A DNA stretch of 64,000 nt, from contig NZ_JAHUTS010000001.1 in the NCBI RefSeq assembly GCF_019209835.1, forward strand, positions 124,001 through 188,000. Reading direction: 5' to 3'. The notes beneath the pieces are model-generated. The model was not told where the DNA came from, made no database searches, and worked only from the letters and a program-made list of their open reading frames with translations. This document shows positions 41,974 through 50,989 of this stretch, one piece after another; the stretch's first letter is position 1, and each line of letters opens with the position of its first letter. Position numbers and translations under genes: made by a program. The stretch is from Enterovibrio paralichthyis. GTDB taxonomy: Bacteria; Pseudomonadota; Gammaproteobacteria; Enterobacterales; Vibrionaceae.

Positions 41974-42516
41974 ATGATTGTGGAATTTAAACAATACGAC
42001 GCAGCACAGCTGCAAGAGATCAAAACCCTTTTCCAAAACACATTCACTGACTCAGAAGGTGAAGCGGAAGGCAAAATGGTCAGCGAGCTGGCCTACGAAG
42101 CACTGACAACCACAGACAGCCAAGACCTCTACGGTTTTGTTGCGATGGACGGCGAAACACTGGCAGGCAGCATCGTGTTTACACGCCTGATGCCAGCAAA
42201 CGGCGCGAAGGCGTTTCTGCTTTCACCTGTGGCTGTAGCAACGTCTTACCAAAAACAAGGCGTTGGCAGCGCGCTGATAAACGCGGCTTTGGACGTACTG
42301 AAAAGCGAAGGCGTTGAACTGGTGTTTACTTACGGTGACCCGAATTACTACGGCCGCGTCGGCTTTAAGCAAATCAGTGAAGACGTGGTCAAAGCGCCTT
42401 GCAAACTGAGCTTCCCGGAAGGGTGGTTGGGTCAATCTCTGGTGAGTAAAGAGATTGAAGCTATCGCAGGTGAAACGGGTTGTGTAGCGGCAATGAACAA
42501 ACCAGAAATCTGGTAA
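41974..42516 (+). CDS. GNAT-family N-acetyltransferase
   Basis: This 180-residue protein has the acetyl-CoA-binding motif A as LLSPVAVATSYQKQGVGSAL (Q/R-x-x-G-x-G/A) and the YYGRVGF motif typical of the YhbS-like GNAT group. It follows the MerR-methyltransferase gene by 35 bp on the same strand and may be co-transcribed. The substrate is unknown. ATG 41974 and GTG 41980 are both possible starts. Confidence 0.88.
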   Translation: MIVEFKQYDAAQLQEIKTLFQNTFTDSEGEAEGKMVSELAYEALTTTDSQDLYGFVAMDGETLAGSIVFTRLMPANGAKAFLLSPVAVATSYQKQGVGSALINAALDVLKSEGVELVFTYGDPNYYGRVGFKQISEDVVKAPCKLSFPEGWLGQSLVSKEIEAIAGETGCVAAMNKPEIW

Positions 42517-42539
42517 TTGCACTAAACCCACTGAAATGA

Positions 42540-42580
42540 AAAAGCCTCCCAAAGCGTTTGTTGCTGAGGGAAGCTTTTAT
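42540..42580 (+). terminator. Probable terminator after the GNAT gene
   Basis: AAAGCCTCCC and GAGGGAAGCTTTT form an imperfect stem around a 15-nt loop with a T-rich 3' side, between convergent genes. Confidence 0.5.
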
Positions 42581-42607
42581 TGATCTCTCGTTTGGTGCTG
42601 CGCCCAC

Positions 42608-43066
42608 TTAGGCTTCGGGGTTTTCCTTCGCGTTAATGTCTGCGTAAGTGTGCAGAAGTTCAGTCAGGGTATTCACCCAGCCAAAGATGTCTTTCGGCAT
42701 GTTTTGCAGCAGTTTCTCAACGTGTTCGCAGTGGGTTTCCAGCGAAATGGCTTCCTCCAGACGGAACGAGATCGCATAGAAATGCCACAGCACCAGACGG
42801 GTCATGCGTTCGCTGTTTTGCTTGGCGTTTTCAGAATCATCAAACGCTTGCTGGATTTCGTACAGTGCGATGGCGGTCATACGCAACATAGCATCGAGTC
42901 TTGCAGACAACGCACGCTCTTCGCTATCGACTTCTTCCTGCTCAAAAGTGAAAATTTCACTCATCACATCTTCTGGCACCATTCGGCTGATAATGCGGGC
43001 GCTGAACTCTTCCAGTTCATGGCGTGGCATGGTGACAAGACATTCAAAGGTGTAATCACGAGACAT
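42608..43066 (-). CDS. Hypothetical cytosolic alpha-helical protein
   Basis: This 152-residue acidic protein has no signal or membrane span. It is rich in Glu, Leu and Met with long amphipathic helices (LEEFSARIISRMVPEDVMSEI; ALYEIQQAFDDSENAKQNSE) and a His/Cys cluster (ETHCEHVEKLL). I recognise no family. It lies on the same strand as the bacteriohemerythrin gene but 185 bp downstream of it. The start ATG 43066 is simply the first in frame. Confidence 0.6.
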   Translation of the reverse strand: MSRDYTFECLVTMPRHELEEFSARIISRMVPEDVMSEIFTFEQEEVDSEERALSARLDAMLRMTAIALYEIQQAFDDSENAKQNSERMTRLVLWHFYAISFRLEEAISLETHCEHVEKLLQNMPKDIFGWVNTLTELLHTYADINAKENPEA

Positions 43067-43251
43067 TGGGGCACTCTACATCGGTATAAATTTCAATGGC
43101 CGCATTCTAAGGGCTCTGATGCCATTTGGCACCCGTTTCTTGAGTTGTCTCTCAATGAAGCAGAGTTTAGAGCAAGGGAAGCAGGGTTCTGTCTGTAGTA
43201 ATCAACGCAATCTACTGGCTGGAGTCCAGACACACAGCCAGCAAATTGGGG

Positions 43252-43719
43252 CTAATTAATGCCGAGCGTGGTGAGGTCACGAACCTTTTGCTCTTCGACA
43301 TGCTGGAAGTAGTCCCTGTCTTCAATCAGGATGTGCATGATCAGCCAGTCTGTCAGGAAGTGTTTCATCTTCTCGGGTTGGTCAATCAAACGCTCTCCCA
43401 CAATCTCATACTGTGTTTCCCACACTTCGAAGATTTGGGTGATCAGTCGCTGATGCTGGGCTTTGTGATGCATCACTTTATCTTCGGGATACCCAATTTC
43501 TTCAAGCATCTTTTCTTCACGGCGAAAGTGTTGTTCGGCGTAGCGCACCAGCTTATTGAGCGTTTCAAATACTACAGCCTCTGAATCGCCATGGCGGATG
43601 TTGTCATAGAACTTGTTGGCAATTTCAAACAGCACTTTATGCTCGGCGTCTATCTCAGGTACGCCGGATTCGAAGATTTTTGACCACACAATAAACTTTG
43701 TTGCCATTTCATCACTCAC
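43252..43719 (-). CDS. Bacteriohemerythrin
   Basis: This four-helix di-iron O2-binding protein of up to 155 residues has the hemerythrin ligands spread as expected: DAEHKVLFEIANKFYD, EQHFRREEKMLE, HHKAQHQRL and the C-terminal WLIMHILIEDRDY (H and D). Such proteins store or sense oxygen or NO. The GTG at 43719 opens the frame; ATG 43707 (MATKFIVW) is an equally good start and places the VWS motif near the N-terminus as in the family. Confidence 0.92.
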   Translation of the reverse strand: MSDEMATKFIVWSKIFESGVPEIDAEHKVLFEIANKFYDNIRHGDSEAVVFETLNKLVRYAEQHFRREEKMLEEIGYPEDKVMHHKAQHQRLITQIFEVWETQYEIVGERLIDQPEKMKHFLTDWLIMHILIEDRDYFQHVEEQKVRDLTTLGIN

Positions 43720-44371
43720 TGCAATCCATACAATCCCTTGACTTTAATATGTTTATTAATTGTTGGGAATGATAGCCGTCACGAATGTGTGGCTTGGTAG
43801 TGAGCATTCTTGGTTTGGTCTTCTATTCTTTGCTTCAACCTCCAATCTCCAATCTCCAATCTCCAATCTCCTTCTCTTGTCTTCCATCTCTTATCTCAAA
43901 TCTTTCCCTCTTCATTTCCCGTTTCAATAAAAACAGCAATAACCAAGATTTTAAGCTGGTTAAATAATGTCTCTTATGAGTTCAAAATATAATCACAGAA
44001 AAGGAATGAGAGCGTCACATGATTAATTAAATCTGACTTTAAAATAATCAAACGCGAAATATTTAGTTACATTGTGGGTGAGAAATAATCTAGCCCGAAT
44101 TTTTTGTGGCAGGGCATTTATTCACCTTGTGGATGTAATTCTGTTTATTGTGTGAGGAGCGCCCGAATAGTCTGTGTTGTGTAATTTGTTAACGCTATGT
44201 TTTTAAATGATCGAAAAATAATCTGATTTTAGCGTGGGAAAACGATTGCTTTCCGTTTTTCGTAAGTTTTCGTTCAGGAAAGTTAATATTTTTGAGATTC
44301 CATCTTGTTTGTGAGATTTAATTCATATACTGTCCGCTCCGCCTGAAAGTGGTATTTTTTAAGGACAGAAA
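43720..44371. other. Long AT-rich intergenic region upstream of the porin gene
   Basis: About 650 bp with no supported gene. It holds a (TCCAATC)n repeat near 43841-43871 and a long AT-rich tract that presumably contains the porin promoter and regulator sites. I could not place a specific operator or small RNA. Confidence 0.5.
43841..43871. repeat. Heptanucleotide tandem repeat (TCCAATC) x 4.4
   Basis: Four perfect tandem copies of TCCAATC plus TCC. It is non-coding and too short and uniform for CRISPR. A slippage-prone tract, about 500 bp upstream of the porin start. Confidence 0.85.
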
Positions 44372-45364
44372 ATGAATAAGAAAGTATTAGCGGTGGTTTT
44401 GTCTTCTCTGGTAGCGGGCACTGCTCAAGCTGCAACCATTTATAAAAATGATAATGGCGACAACATTAAACTTTATGGTGGTGCAGAAGTTGGTGGCACA
44501 TTTGTTTCTGACACTGACAAAACGCCGTTTGGTACAGATACAACCTACGTTGATCAATCTTTCGCAACGATCGGCCTGAAAGGTCAAACCGGTGGTTTCT
44601 ACGGTAAGTTCGAAGTTGATGCAGAGCGTCAGGACTGGACCCGTGACAACAACCTGCGTCTGGTTATCGACAAACTGATGGTAGGTTTTAACTTCAACGA
44701 ACACCACGCTTTGGAGTTCGGCCGTACGGATACTGCGTACGACAAAGTTGATTCATTCGGTGATCTGTCTAACGAACTGTCTACCGGCATTTCTGAAGCA
44801 GGTGACCAGGACAACACCATTCGCTACATCGGTGACTTCGGTAAGATCAAACTGTCTGTATCCCACTCACTGGAAGGTTGGGATGGCGAAACAACAAAGG
44901 GCAACCAGCCTGTGCAATACAGCTACGTGACTGACTCTCTGTACGGCGCGGTAACCAACGGTTACATCGGCTACTACGGTGAGACGTTCACGGTGATCCT
45001 GGCGGGTGAAACCGGTGACGAAACCAAGATCTACTCTGCACACGCAGAAGCGAAATTCGGTGATTTCACACTGGGCGGCCTGGTGTTTGACCAAACCAAG
45101 AACTTCAATGGCGGCACAGACACTAACACCTTCGCGGCAAACATTGGCGGTAAATACGCGCTGAATGAAAAAACCAACCTGATCGCGACTTTCAACTACG
45201 AAGACATTGAAGGTGCTGAAGATCAAAACATCTTCGGTGTGTTTGGTGCGGACTACATGTACGCCAAGAACATCAAGCTGGCAGCAGAAGTGGCAGCGGG
45301 TGACGTGATGGATAACGGTGAATCAGGCGCGCTGTTCTTCGCGAAAGCCTTCTACTGGTTCTAA
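44372..45364 (+). CDS. General porin (outer membrane beta-barrel)
   Basis: This 330-residue protein has a signal peptide MNKKVLAVVLSSLVAGTAQA and a mature barrel of alternating residues (NIKLYGGAEVGGTF; GFYGKFEVDAERQ). It ends in the C-terminal aromatic FAKAFYWF required for outer-membrane assembly. It resembles the Vibrio OmpU/OmpT-like general porins in size and start. ATG 44372 is preceded by AAGGACAG. Long 5' intergenic DNA suggests complex regulation. Confidence 0.9.
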   Translation: MNKKVLAVVLSSLVAGTAQAATIYKNDNGDNIKLYGGAEVGGTFVSDTDKTPFGTDTTYVDQSFATIGLKGQTGGFYGKFEVDAERQDWTRDNNLRLVIDKLMVGFNFNEHHALEFGRTDTAYDKVDSFGDLSNELSTGISEAGDQDNTIRYIGDFGKIKLSVSHSLEGWDGETTKGNQPVQYSYVTDSLYGAVTNGYIGYYGETFTVILAGETGDETKIYSAHAEAKFGDFTLGGLVFDQTKNFNGGTDTNTFAANIGGKYALNEKTNLIATFNYEDIEGAEDQNIFGVFGADYMYAKNIKLAAEVAAGDVMDNGESGALFFAKAFYWF

Positions 45365-45388
45365 TCACTTTCCTTTCGAATTAACGCA

Positions 45389-45414
45389 GCCTCCCAAAAT
45401 GGGGGGCTTCTTTT
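45389..45414 (+). terminator. Terminator after the porin gene
   Basis: GCCTCCC-AAAAT-GGGGGGC followed by TTCTTTT, 25 bp after the stop codon. Confidence 0.8.
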
Positions 45415-45429
45415 CAACGCTTTGAGGCA

Positions 45430-47082
45430 ATGATGAAAAAAAGAAACCTTGCGCTGTCCCTGCTGGCGACCTCTGTATTGGCAGGCTGTGCAGCAAGCAA
45501 CAACAACGCTCCAGCATGGGAGCAGGATAAGTCTTACGACATCACCATCATCCACACGAACGATAACCACGGTAACTTTTGGCAGAATGGCAATGGTGAA
45601 CTGGGCATGGCAGCTCGCGCCACACTGGTGAAGCAAATCCGTGAAGAAGTGGAAAAAGCAGGTGGTTCAGTGCTTCTGCTGTCTGGCGGTGACATCAACA
45701 CCGGTGTGCCAGAATCAGACCTGCAGGATGCAGAGCCAGATTTCCTTGGCATGAACATGATCGGTTACGATGCAATGGCCGTTGGTAACCACGAATTCGA
45801 CAACCCACTTGATGTGCTGGCAAAGCAAGTTGAGTGGGCAAACTTTCCATTCCTGGCAGCGAACATCTACCAAGATGGCAAACGTATGTTTGCGCCGTAC
45901 AAGATTTTCGAAAAGCAGGGCGTGAAAATCGCTGTTATCGGTCTGACGACTGAAGACACGGCGAAGATCGGTAACCCTGAGTTCATTGCACAAGTGGACT
46001 TTACTGACCCTAAAGAAGAAGCAAAAAAAGTGATTGCCGAGCTTAAGCGCGATCACAACCCGGACGTCATCATTGCCGCGACGCACATGGGTCACTATGC
46101 AGACGGTAACCACGGTTCAAATGCACCGGGTGATGTGCTGCTGGCACGCTACCTGAACGAAGGCGATCTGGACATGATCGTTGGCGGTCACTCGCAAGAG
46201 CCTGTGTGTATGGAAGGCGAAAACCAATACGCTGACTTCAAACCTGGCGACGAATGTAAGCCTGATGTCCAAAACGGTACGACCATTGTTCAGGCGCATG
46301 AGTGGGGTAAATACGTAGGCCGTGCAGACTTCACCTTTAAGAATGGTGAGTTTGAGCTGAAATCTTACGACTTGATCCCAGTTAACCTGAAGAAAAAAGT
46401 TGAAGTAGACGGCAAGCAAGTGCGCGTGTTTATCCAAGATGAAATCGCGCAGGATCAAGAGGTTTACAACACCCTGAAGCCATTCAAAGAGAAAGGCCAG
46501 GCGGCATTGGAAATCGTTATCGGCAACACCAACGGTGCGCTGATCGGTGAGCGTAGCATTGTACGTAACAACCAGACCAACCTGGGCCGTCTGATTGCTG
46601 AATCGCACAAAGAACGCGCGAAAGCAGACTTTGCGGTAATGAACTCTGGTGGCGTGCGTGCGTCTATCGAAGCGGGCGATGTTTCATACAAAGACGTGCT
46701 GAAAGTTCAGCCATTTGGCAATATCCTGACTTACGTGGATATGTCAGGCGCTGAAATTCAGGACTACCTGGATGTTGTGGGTACCAAAACCAAAGACTCT
46801 GGTGCCTACGCGCAGTTCGCGGGTGTGAGCATGACGGTTGAAGCAGACAAAGTCAGCAACGTGAAGATTAACGGTGAAGCGCTGGACCCAGCAAAAACTT
46901 ACCGTTTCACCATCCCTTCATTCAACGCGGCAGGCGGTGACGGTTACCCGAAAATCTCTACCCACCCAGCGTTTGTGAACACTGGCTATGTTGATGCGGA
47001 AGTGCTGAAAGAGTACATCCAGAAGCACTCCCCAATCGACGTAAACAAGTTCGAGCCAAACGGCGAGATCACTTACAAGTAA
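45430..47082 (+). CDS. nutA: Lipoprotein 5'-nucleotidase (UshA/NutA type)
   Basis: This 550-residue two-domain metallophosphoesterase has the lipobox LAGC (residues 17-20), HTNDNHG, GGDINTG, VGNHEFDN, THMGHY and VGGHSQEP for the di-metal site. The C-terminal 5'-nucleotidase domain has NSGGVRASIEAGDVSYKDVL and FNAAGGDGYP. It degrades external nucleotides to nucleosides. A lipoprotein form is characteristic of Vibrio NutA rather than soluble E. coli UshA. It follows the porin gene by 65 bp, separated by a terminator. Confidence 0.93.
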   Translation: MMKKRNLALSLLATSVLAGCAASNNNAPAWEQDKSYDITIIHTNDNHGNFWQNGNGELGMAARATLVKQIREEVEKAGGSVLLLSGGDINTGVPESDLQDAEPDFLGMNMIGYDAMAVGNHEFDNPLDVLAKQVEWANFPFLAANIYQDGKRMFAPYKIFEKQGVKIAVIGLTTEDTAKIGNPEFIAQVDFTDPKEEAKKVIAELKRDHNPDVIIAATHMGHYADGNHGSNAPGDVLLARYLNEGDLDMIVGGHSQEPVCMEGENQYADFKPGDECKPDVQNGTTIVQAHEWGKYVGRADFTFKNGEFELKSYDLIPVNLKKKVEVDGKQVRVFIQDEIAQDQEVYNTLKPFKEKGQAALEIVIGNTNGALIGERSIVRNNQTNLGRLIAESHKERAKADFAVMNSGGVRASIEAGDVSYKDVLKVQPFGNILTYVDMSGAEIQDYLDVVGTKTKDSGAYAQFAGVSMTVEADKVSNVKINGEALDPAKTYRFTIPSFNAAGGDGYPKISTHPAFVNTGYVDAEVLKEYIQKHSPIDVNKFEPNGEITYK

Positions 47083-47089
47083 ATCCTGA

Positions 47090-47120
47090 AGCCCGCTGCA
47101 ACGCGGGCTTTCTTCTTTTA
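47090..47120 (+). terminator. Terminator after the 5'-nucleotidase gene
   Basis: AGCCCGC-TGCAAC-GCGGGCT followed by TTCTTCTTTT, 7 bp after the stop. Confidence 0.88.
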
Positions 47121-47245
47121 ATGGCCGGGATATGACACGGATTTCAACGTTTCCCTTTGGGATCTGGGTTGGAATTCAATTTTTCCCCGCTTCTCTGCAC
47201 ATGGCTAATCGACACACTGCGTGTTGAACCACAGGCAGGGAAGTC

Positions 47246-47710
47246 ATGGATATGTACGCGGAAGAATATACGAAACGAGAAAAACTGATCCGACTGGGAC
47301 TTATTGGCGCTATCGGGGCGGCAGTGGTCTTTTTTAGCGAATATTGGTTGTTTCCGTTGATAGAAGATTTTGCAGTGAAGCCGCACTGCTATCAGGTTTT
47401 CGATATTCAGATAGGCAAATATATCTGGTACTTAATCTTATGCGGCATACCGCTGAGCGTGTTTCTCCTGACATTGCCATTGATACCATTCGGCGTCCGT
47501 GGATTGCAGGATGGGCAATATCCACCGAAAGGCACCAAGGTTTATCGCAAAACCGCCATACGTTTTGGCGCCATGGCGACCCTTCAATCGTCCGTGCAAA
47601 TCCTCATGCCACTGTTACTTTTCTGTTTGTCAGTGTGGGGCTATTTCCAGGCTGCTGCCTTGTCGCCCGTTGATCTCTGCCATTTAGACCCAGCTTTGTG
47701 CCAGCCATGA
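47246..47710 (+). CDS. Hypothetical inner-membrane protein
   Basis: This 154-residue protein has three hydrophobic segments (about 18-37, 60-82 and 111-135). A short cytoplasmic loop lies between the second and third (GVRGLQDGQYPPKGTKVYRK), and the C-terminus has paired cysteines (DLCHLDPALCQP). I recognise no family. Start ATG 47246 has AGGGAAG upstream. It is on the same strand as, and 53 bp before, the glutathione-synthetase-like gene. Confidence 0.65.
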   Translation: MDMYAEEYTKREKLIRLGLIGAIGAAVVFFSEYWLFPLIEDFAVKPHCYQVFDIQIGKYIWYLILCGIPLSVFLLTLPLIPFGVRGLQDGQYPPKGTKVYRKTAIRFGAMATLQSSVQILMPLLLFCLSVWGYFQAAALSPVDLCHLDPALCQP

Positions 47711-47763
47711 TTTGTTTCGGTATACTTAAGGCCTCAAGCTTTACTCCTCATTGAGGCCGGATT

Positions 47764-49200
47764 ATGGCTTACCGAAACACAGAAAAAGCAAAAAACGAAG
47801 CTGTCGAATGGGCGCTGACCCATGGCATGGCAATCAAACAAACCTCCGATTCTGCAAGGCATCCTGCCTTCACGCTGACACCAACAGCCATTGCACGTCC
47901 GCGATTTGAGAAACTCAAATCGTCCGTTCCTTTGCTGGCAAAGCTCATTCACGCTGCCTCCGAAGATGCCGGGTTTATTCAGGAAGCGATTGCCCCCATC
48001 ACGTCAGGTGACATCTTCTTCAAAGCATTGCTGCAAATGCACAGCGAGATCCACCATGGGTCAGAACCCGCACGCCGTGTGCCGCTGCTGATTATGCGCA
48101 GTGACTTTATGGATGATGAAGCGTTGGGGCCGAAGCTGGTGGAGTTTAACGGCATTGCTGCGGGAATGGGCCCGTTTGGACAGCGCATTCATGAATTACA
48201 CCGCTATTTGTCCGTCCAGTGGCCGACACCTTACAAAGAATGGGCAGGTTTTGATGCCGATGATTTTGTTGAAAACCTCGCTCTAAGCCGGTTGGCAGAA
48301 GGCATTGAACAGGCTGCGCGCCAAATAAAAAATCAGTTTGGTGATGAAGGGCGCCCAACGTTCTTGATGGTGGTACAAGACAACGAAGACAATGTTTACG
48401 ACCAACACCTGCTGGAACATGCCCTGCAATCACGTGGTGTGAGAACCGTTCGCCGGACATTCCGAGAGCTTTACGACGGCCTGTCGACAGGTGAAGGGCA
48501 CCGCCTGATGCTGGAGGGCATTGGTGCCATTGATTGTGTGTATCTGCGTGCCGGTTACCAATACAGTGACTATGTCGCCCATGACATTATCGGAAAAGCC
48601 TGCTGTGAAGCGCTGACCCAAACCCGCGTGATGATTGAAAAACACTGTGTGGCAGTCAATGCCACCGTCAGTCAGCAGTTGGCGACCAGCAAGCGAGTCC
48701 AAATGTTGCTTTCTTCCATGCCAGAGCAAGCATTGTCACGCTTTGGTCTTTCTCTGGAAGAAGCGCAAACCGTGAAGCACTTTCTGGGTGAGATGATTGC
48801 GGTAAACGAAAACAGCCAGAGCTGGATTGCGCAAAGACCACTGGATGAATGGGTATTGAAAAACCAAGGTGAGGGTGGGGGTCACTGCGTATTTGGCGAA
48901 GACATACCATCACGTCTGGGCAACCTGAATCCCAACCAGTATCAGGGCTGGTCATTGATGCGACGTTTACATCCTAAGCCGCGATCAGGCACCGCGTATT
49001 TGGTGAGAAAAGGCGAGATATATCCGGAAGACGACCTGATCAGCGAACTGGGATTATTTACCGTTCACGTTGGTGGCGAACCGGCCGTGGCGGAAGGGGG
49101 CTATGCCGGATATCTTATTCGCAGTAAATCCGCCAAGGTGACTGAGGGTGGGGTTCACAGTGGAATGGGGGCGTTGGATTCTCTGGTTTTCGGCCAGTAG
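47764..49200 (+). CDS. Eukaryotic-type glutathione synthetase homologue (ATP-grasp)
   Basis: This 478-residue protein is unlike bacterial GshB (about 315 residues) and resembles eukaryotic glutathione synthetase in order of motifs: KLVEFNGIAAGMG (near 124-136), YLRAGYQYSDY, KNQGEGGGHCVFGEDI (the glycine-rich ATP loop), and near the C-terminus AGYLIRSKSAKVTEGG with GVHSGMGALDSLVF. The expected reaction is gamma-glutamylcysteine + glycine + ATP to glutathione, but a different peptide ligation is possible. It is probably a second enzyme beside a standard gshB elsewhere. A strong terminator follows. Confidence 0.82.
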   Translation: MAYRNTEKAKNEAVEWALTHGMAIKQTSDSARHPAFTLTPTAIARPRFEKLKSSVPLLAKLIHAASEDAGFIQEAIAPITSGDIFFKALLQMHSEIHHGSEPARRVPLLIMRSDFMDDEALGPKLVEFNGIAAGMGPFGQRIHELHRYLSVQWPTPYKEWAGFDADDFVENLALSRLAEGIEQAARQIKNQFGDEGRPTFLMVVQDNEDNVYDQHLLEHALQSRGVRTVRRTFRELYDGLSTGEGHRLMLEGIGAIDCVYLRAGYQYSDYVAHDIIGKACCEALTQTRVMIEKHCVAVNATVSQQLATSKRVQMLLSSMPEQALSRFGLSLEEAQTVKHFLGEMIAVNENSQSWIAQRPLDEWVLKNQGEGGGHCVFGEDIPSRLGNLNPNQYQGWSLMRRLHPKPRSGTAYLVRKGEIYPEDDLISELGLFTVHVGGEPAVAEGGYAGYLIRSKSAKVTEGGVHSGMGALDSLVFGQ

Positions 49201-49273
49201 GGTTCTTTAACTTTCCTGGTTTTACAGTGAGCTAGCGCGATAAAAATCTGCTTGTTCACGACATGTTGTTGAA

Positions 49274-49301
49274 AGCCCGCTAATGTCCAGCGGGCTTTTT
49301 T
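49274..49301 (+). terminator. Terminator between convergent genes
   Basis: AGCCCGCT-AATGTCC-AGCGGGCT followed by TTTTT on the plus strand, AAA-preceded on the other, 73 bp after the glutathione-synthetase-like stop. Confidence 0.9.
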
Positions 49302-49306
49302 AGTCT

Positions 49307-50773
49307 CTAGCTGACAGAACGATAGTTGCGGTTGGCATTGGTACTTAGCATGCCATCCAGCAAATCATTGTCATCTTCATAGACATAAAATTCTTCAGCG
49401 CCTTTGCCCAAGGTTTCACAATAAGCGACACAATCGCGTCCTGCACGCTTGGCGCGATAGAGTGCCATATAGGCGTTTTTCATCGTTTTTACTGTGTCTG
49501 GCGATGAGGCTTCGAGCGGGGCACATCCTATTGAAACTGTCAGAGGCAGCATAGGTTCCGTCAAGTTTGTCTGGCTATGAAGCCGTGCATTGCGGCGAAT
49601 TGCTGTGGCGCGGAGAACAGCATCCCGGATAGGGACATTGTACATGGCTACTGCAAATTCCCCGCCGCCATAGCGGCAGAGCAAATCGGCGGGTTCCAGA
49701 CTTTTGCGGATTGATTTGGCGATATCCACCAGTATTTTGTCACCCACATCATGATCAAACTGATCGTTGAAACACTTGAAGTGGTCGATGTCGATGATCA
49801 TGACGGTGATGGGGCAAGTCTTGTGTTGTTGGCTTTTAAGAAATTTGCCCAGACTTTCAAAAAAGGCGAAGCGGTTGTTCAACCCGGTCAGAGAATCTGT
49901 TCTTGCCAGCTGCATTAAATGCCTTTCCATGATGCGCCGTTTTGCGTCAGCTTGCTCCTGGAAGTAAGAACTCACCGTTATCAGGAAAAAAATAAAGAAA
50001 AACATAAACATATTTATTGTCAGCATCAGGCTGGACGAAGCTTTTTCGTTAAACATGGTGAATTGTATATGTGCAGCGAATGCGCAAAAAATAAAGGCCG
50101 CAAAAATCTGTGCCCGGGATATTTTCCCCGCAACATTGTTCAGCAAAAGGATTCTGACCACTCCTCGGTTGGCATGTTTAAAGCAAAGGGATAGCCCAAC
50201 CCCTGCAGCGAGCAAAGCAGTCAGGAACGACATATTGCCGTAGAAGTTTTCGATGTGGTAGGCGTAACCGACAAAGCTGGCAAGAATGATCACAAATGAA
50301 AGGAATGCCAGCAGTTGGGAAAGGTAGTAGCGACGGAAACTGTCCAACATCATGGCAATGCCAAGCACTAGTCCAGTGCCGGCGGTATTGGCACCCATAT
50401 TAATGTTATGTCCGGTTATTTCATGGTGGGCAAGGGTCTGGGAAAATGGTGTCAGGTATTCAAAATAGGCAGTGCCCCAGTAGCTGTCGGAAAGGCGGAG
50501 AATACAAACAGCAATGGCCAGTGTAGTGAATGAGCGGGCGTAGTAAAGATGTCCCCATTTCGAGGTAAAACAGGCAAACCCAAGGGAAATGAAAACCAGT
50601 GCCGTCATCGGGTGTGTGGCAGGGCCACCTTCAAACGGGCGGTAAAGGCGTTCAATATCCAGGTTGTAACCGACAAGCGCCAGCCAGCCGATGAGCAGTG
50701 TCGCGGTTGAAGGCCAGAGGGATATTTTCAGAGCTAGCGCCACCGCACTGTGCTTTTTCCTCGTGGATATCAT
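49307..50773 (-). CDS. Membrane GGDEF-domain protein with GGGEF active site
   Basis: This 488-residue protein has about eight N-terminal membrane spans (residues 15-275, MASE-like), then a GGDEF domain from about 290. LTGLNNRFAF and the metal-binding DID (328-330) are intact, but the signature reads RYGGGEF (367-373), with glycine where Asp or Glu normally binds metal. The inhibitory RxxD is also absent (EPAD at 360-363). Weak or absent diguanylate cyclase activity, or a c-di-GMP/GTP-binding role, is possible. Confidence 0.9.
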   Translation of the reverse strand: MISTRKKHSAVALALKISLWPSTATLLIGWLALVGYNLDIERLYRPFEGGPATHPMTALVFISLGFACFTSKWGHLYYARSFTTLAIAVCILRLSDSYWGTAYFEYLTPFSQTLAHHEITGHNINMGANTAGTGLVLGIAMMLDSFRRYYLSQLLAFLSFVIILASFVGYAYHIENFYGNMSFLTALLAAGVGLSLCFKHANRGVVRILLLNNVAGKISRAQIFAAFIFCAFAAHIQFTMFNEKASSSLMLTINMFMFFFIFFLITVSSYFQEQADAKRRIMERHLMQLARTDSLTGLNNRFAFFESLGKFLKSQQHKTCPITVMIIDIDHFKCFNDQFDHDVGDKILVDIAKSIRKSLEPADLLCRYGGGEFAVAMYNVPIRDAVLRATAIRRNARLHSQTNLTEPMLPLTVSIGCAPLEASSPDTVKTMKNAYMALYRAKRAGRDCVAYCETLGKGAEEFYVYEDDNDLLDGMLSTNANRNYRSVS

Positions 50774-50989
50774 GGGTTCGCCTTTTGGCAGGGTTTACTA
50801 TTAAATCTAGTTGTTGAGACGGTTTTTTCCATTTCAAGAAGGTGGCTAACGTCATAAAAATGGAGAGTTTTTTGTTGATTGCAGGCGAAGGCCAACGACG
50901 TCAGGATGTGCAGAAAATTATGTGGGAGTCAGGGAGAAACACCTGTTCCAAAACAAACAGTTGACTGGAACAGGCGTGTAGAAAAGGCG

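Noticed and set aside
43841..43871. CRISPR or integron repeat
   Set aside because: A 7-bp unit without spacers is a simple tandem repeat.
43785..43992. Two 60-codon plus-strand open frames
   Set aside because: Low-complexity Ser/Pro/Leu/Ile products read from the TCCAATC repeat; no ribosome site.
50942..50974. Terminator downstream of the M14 gene (CCTGTTCCA/TGGAACAGG, 15-nt loop)
   Set aside because: Perfect 9-bp stem but no T-run and a large loop; too weak to list as a terminator.
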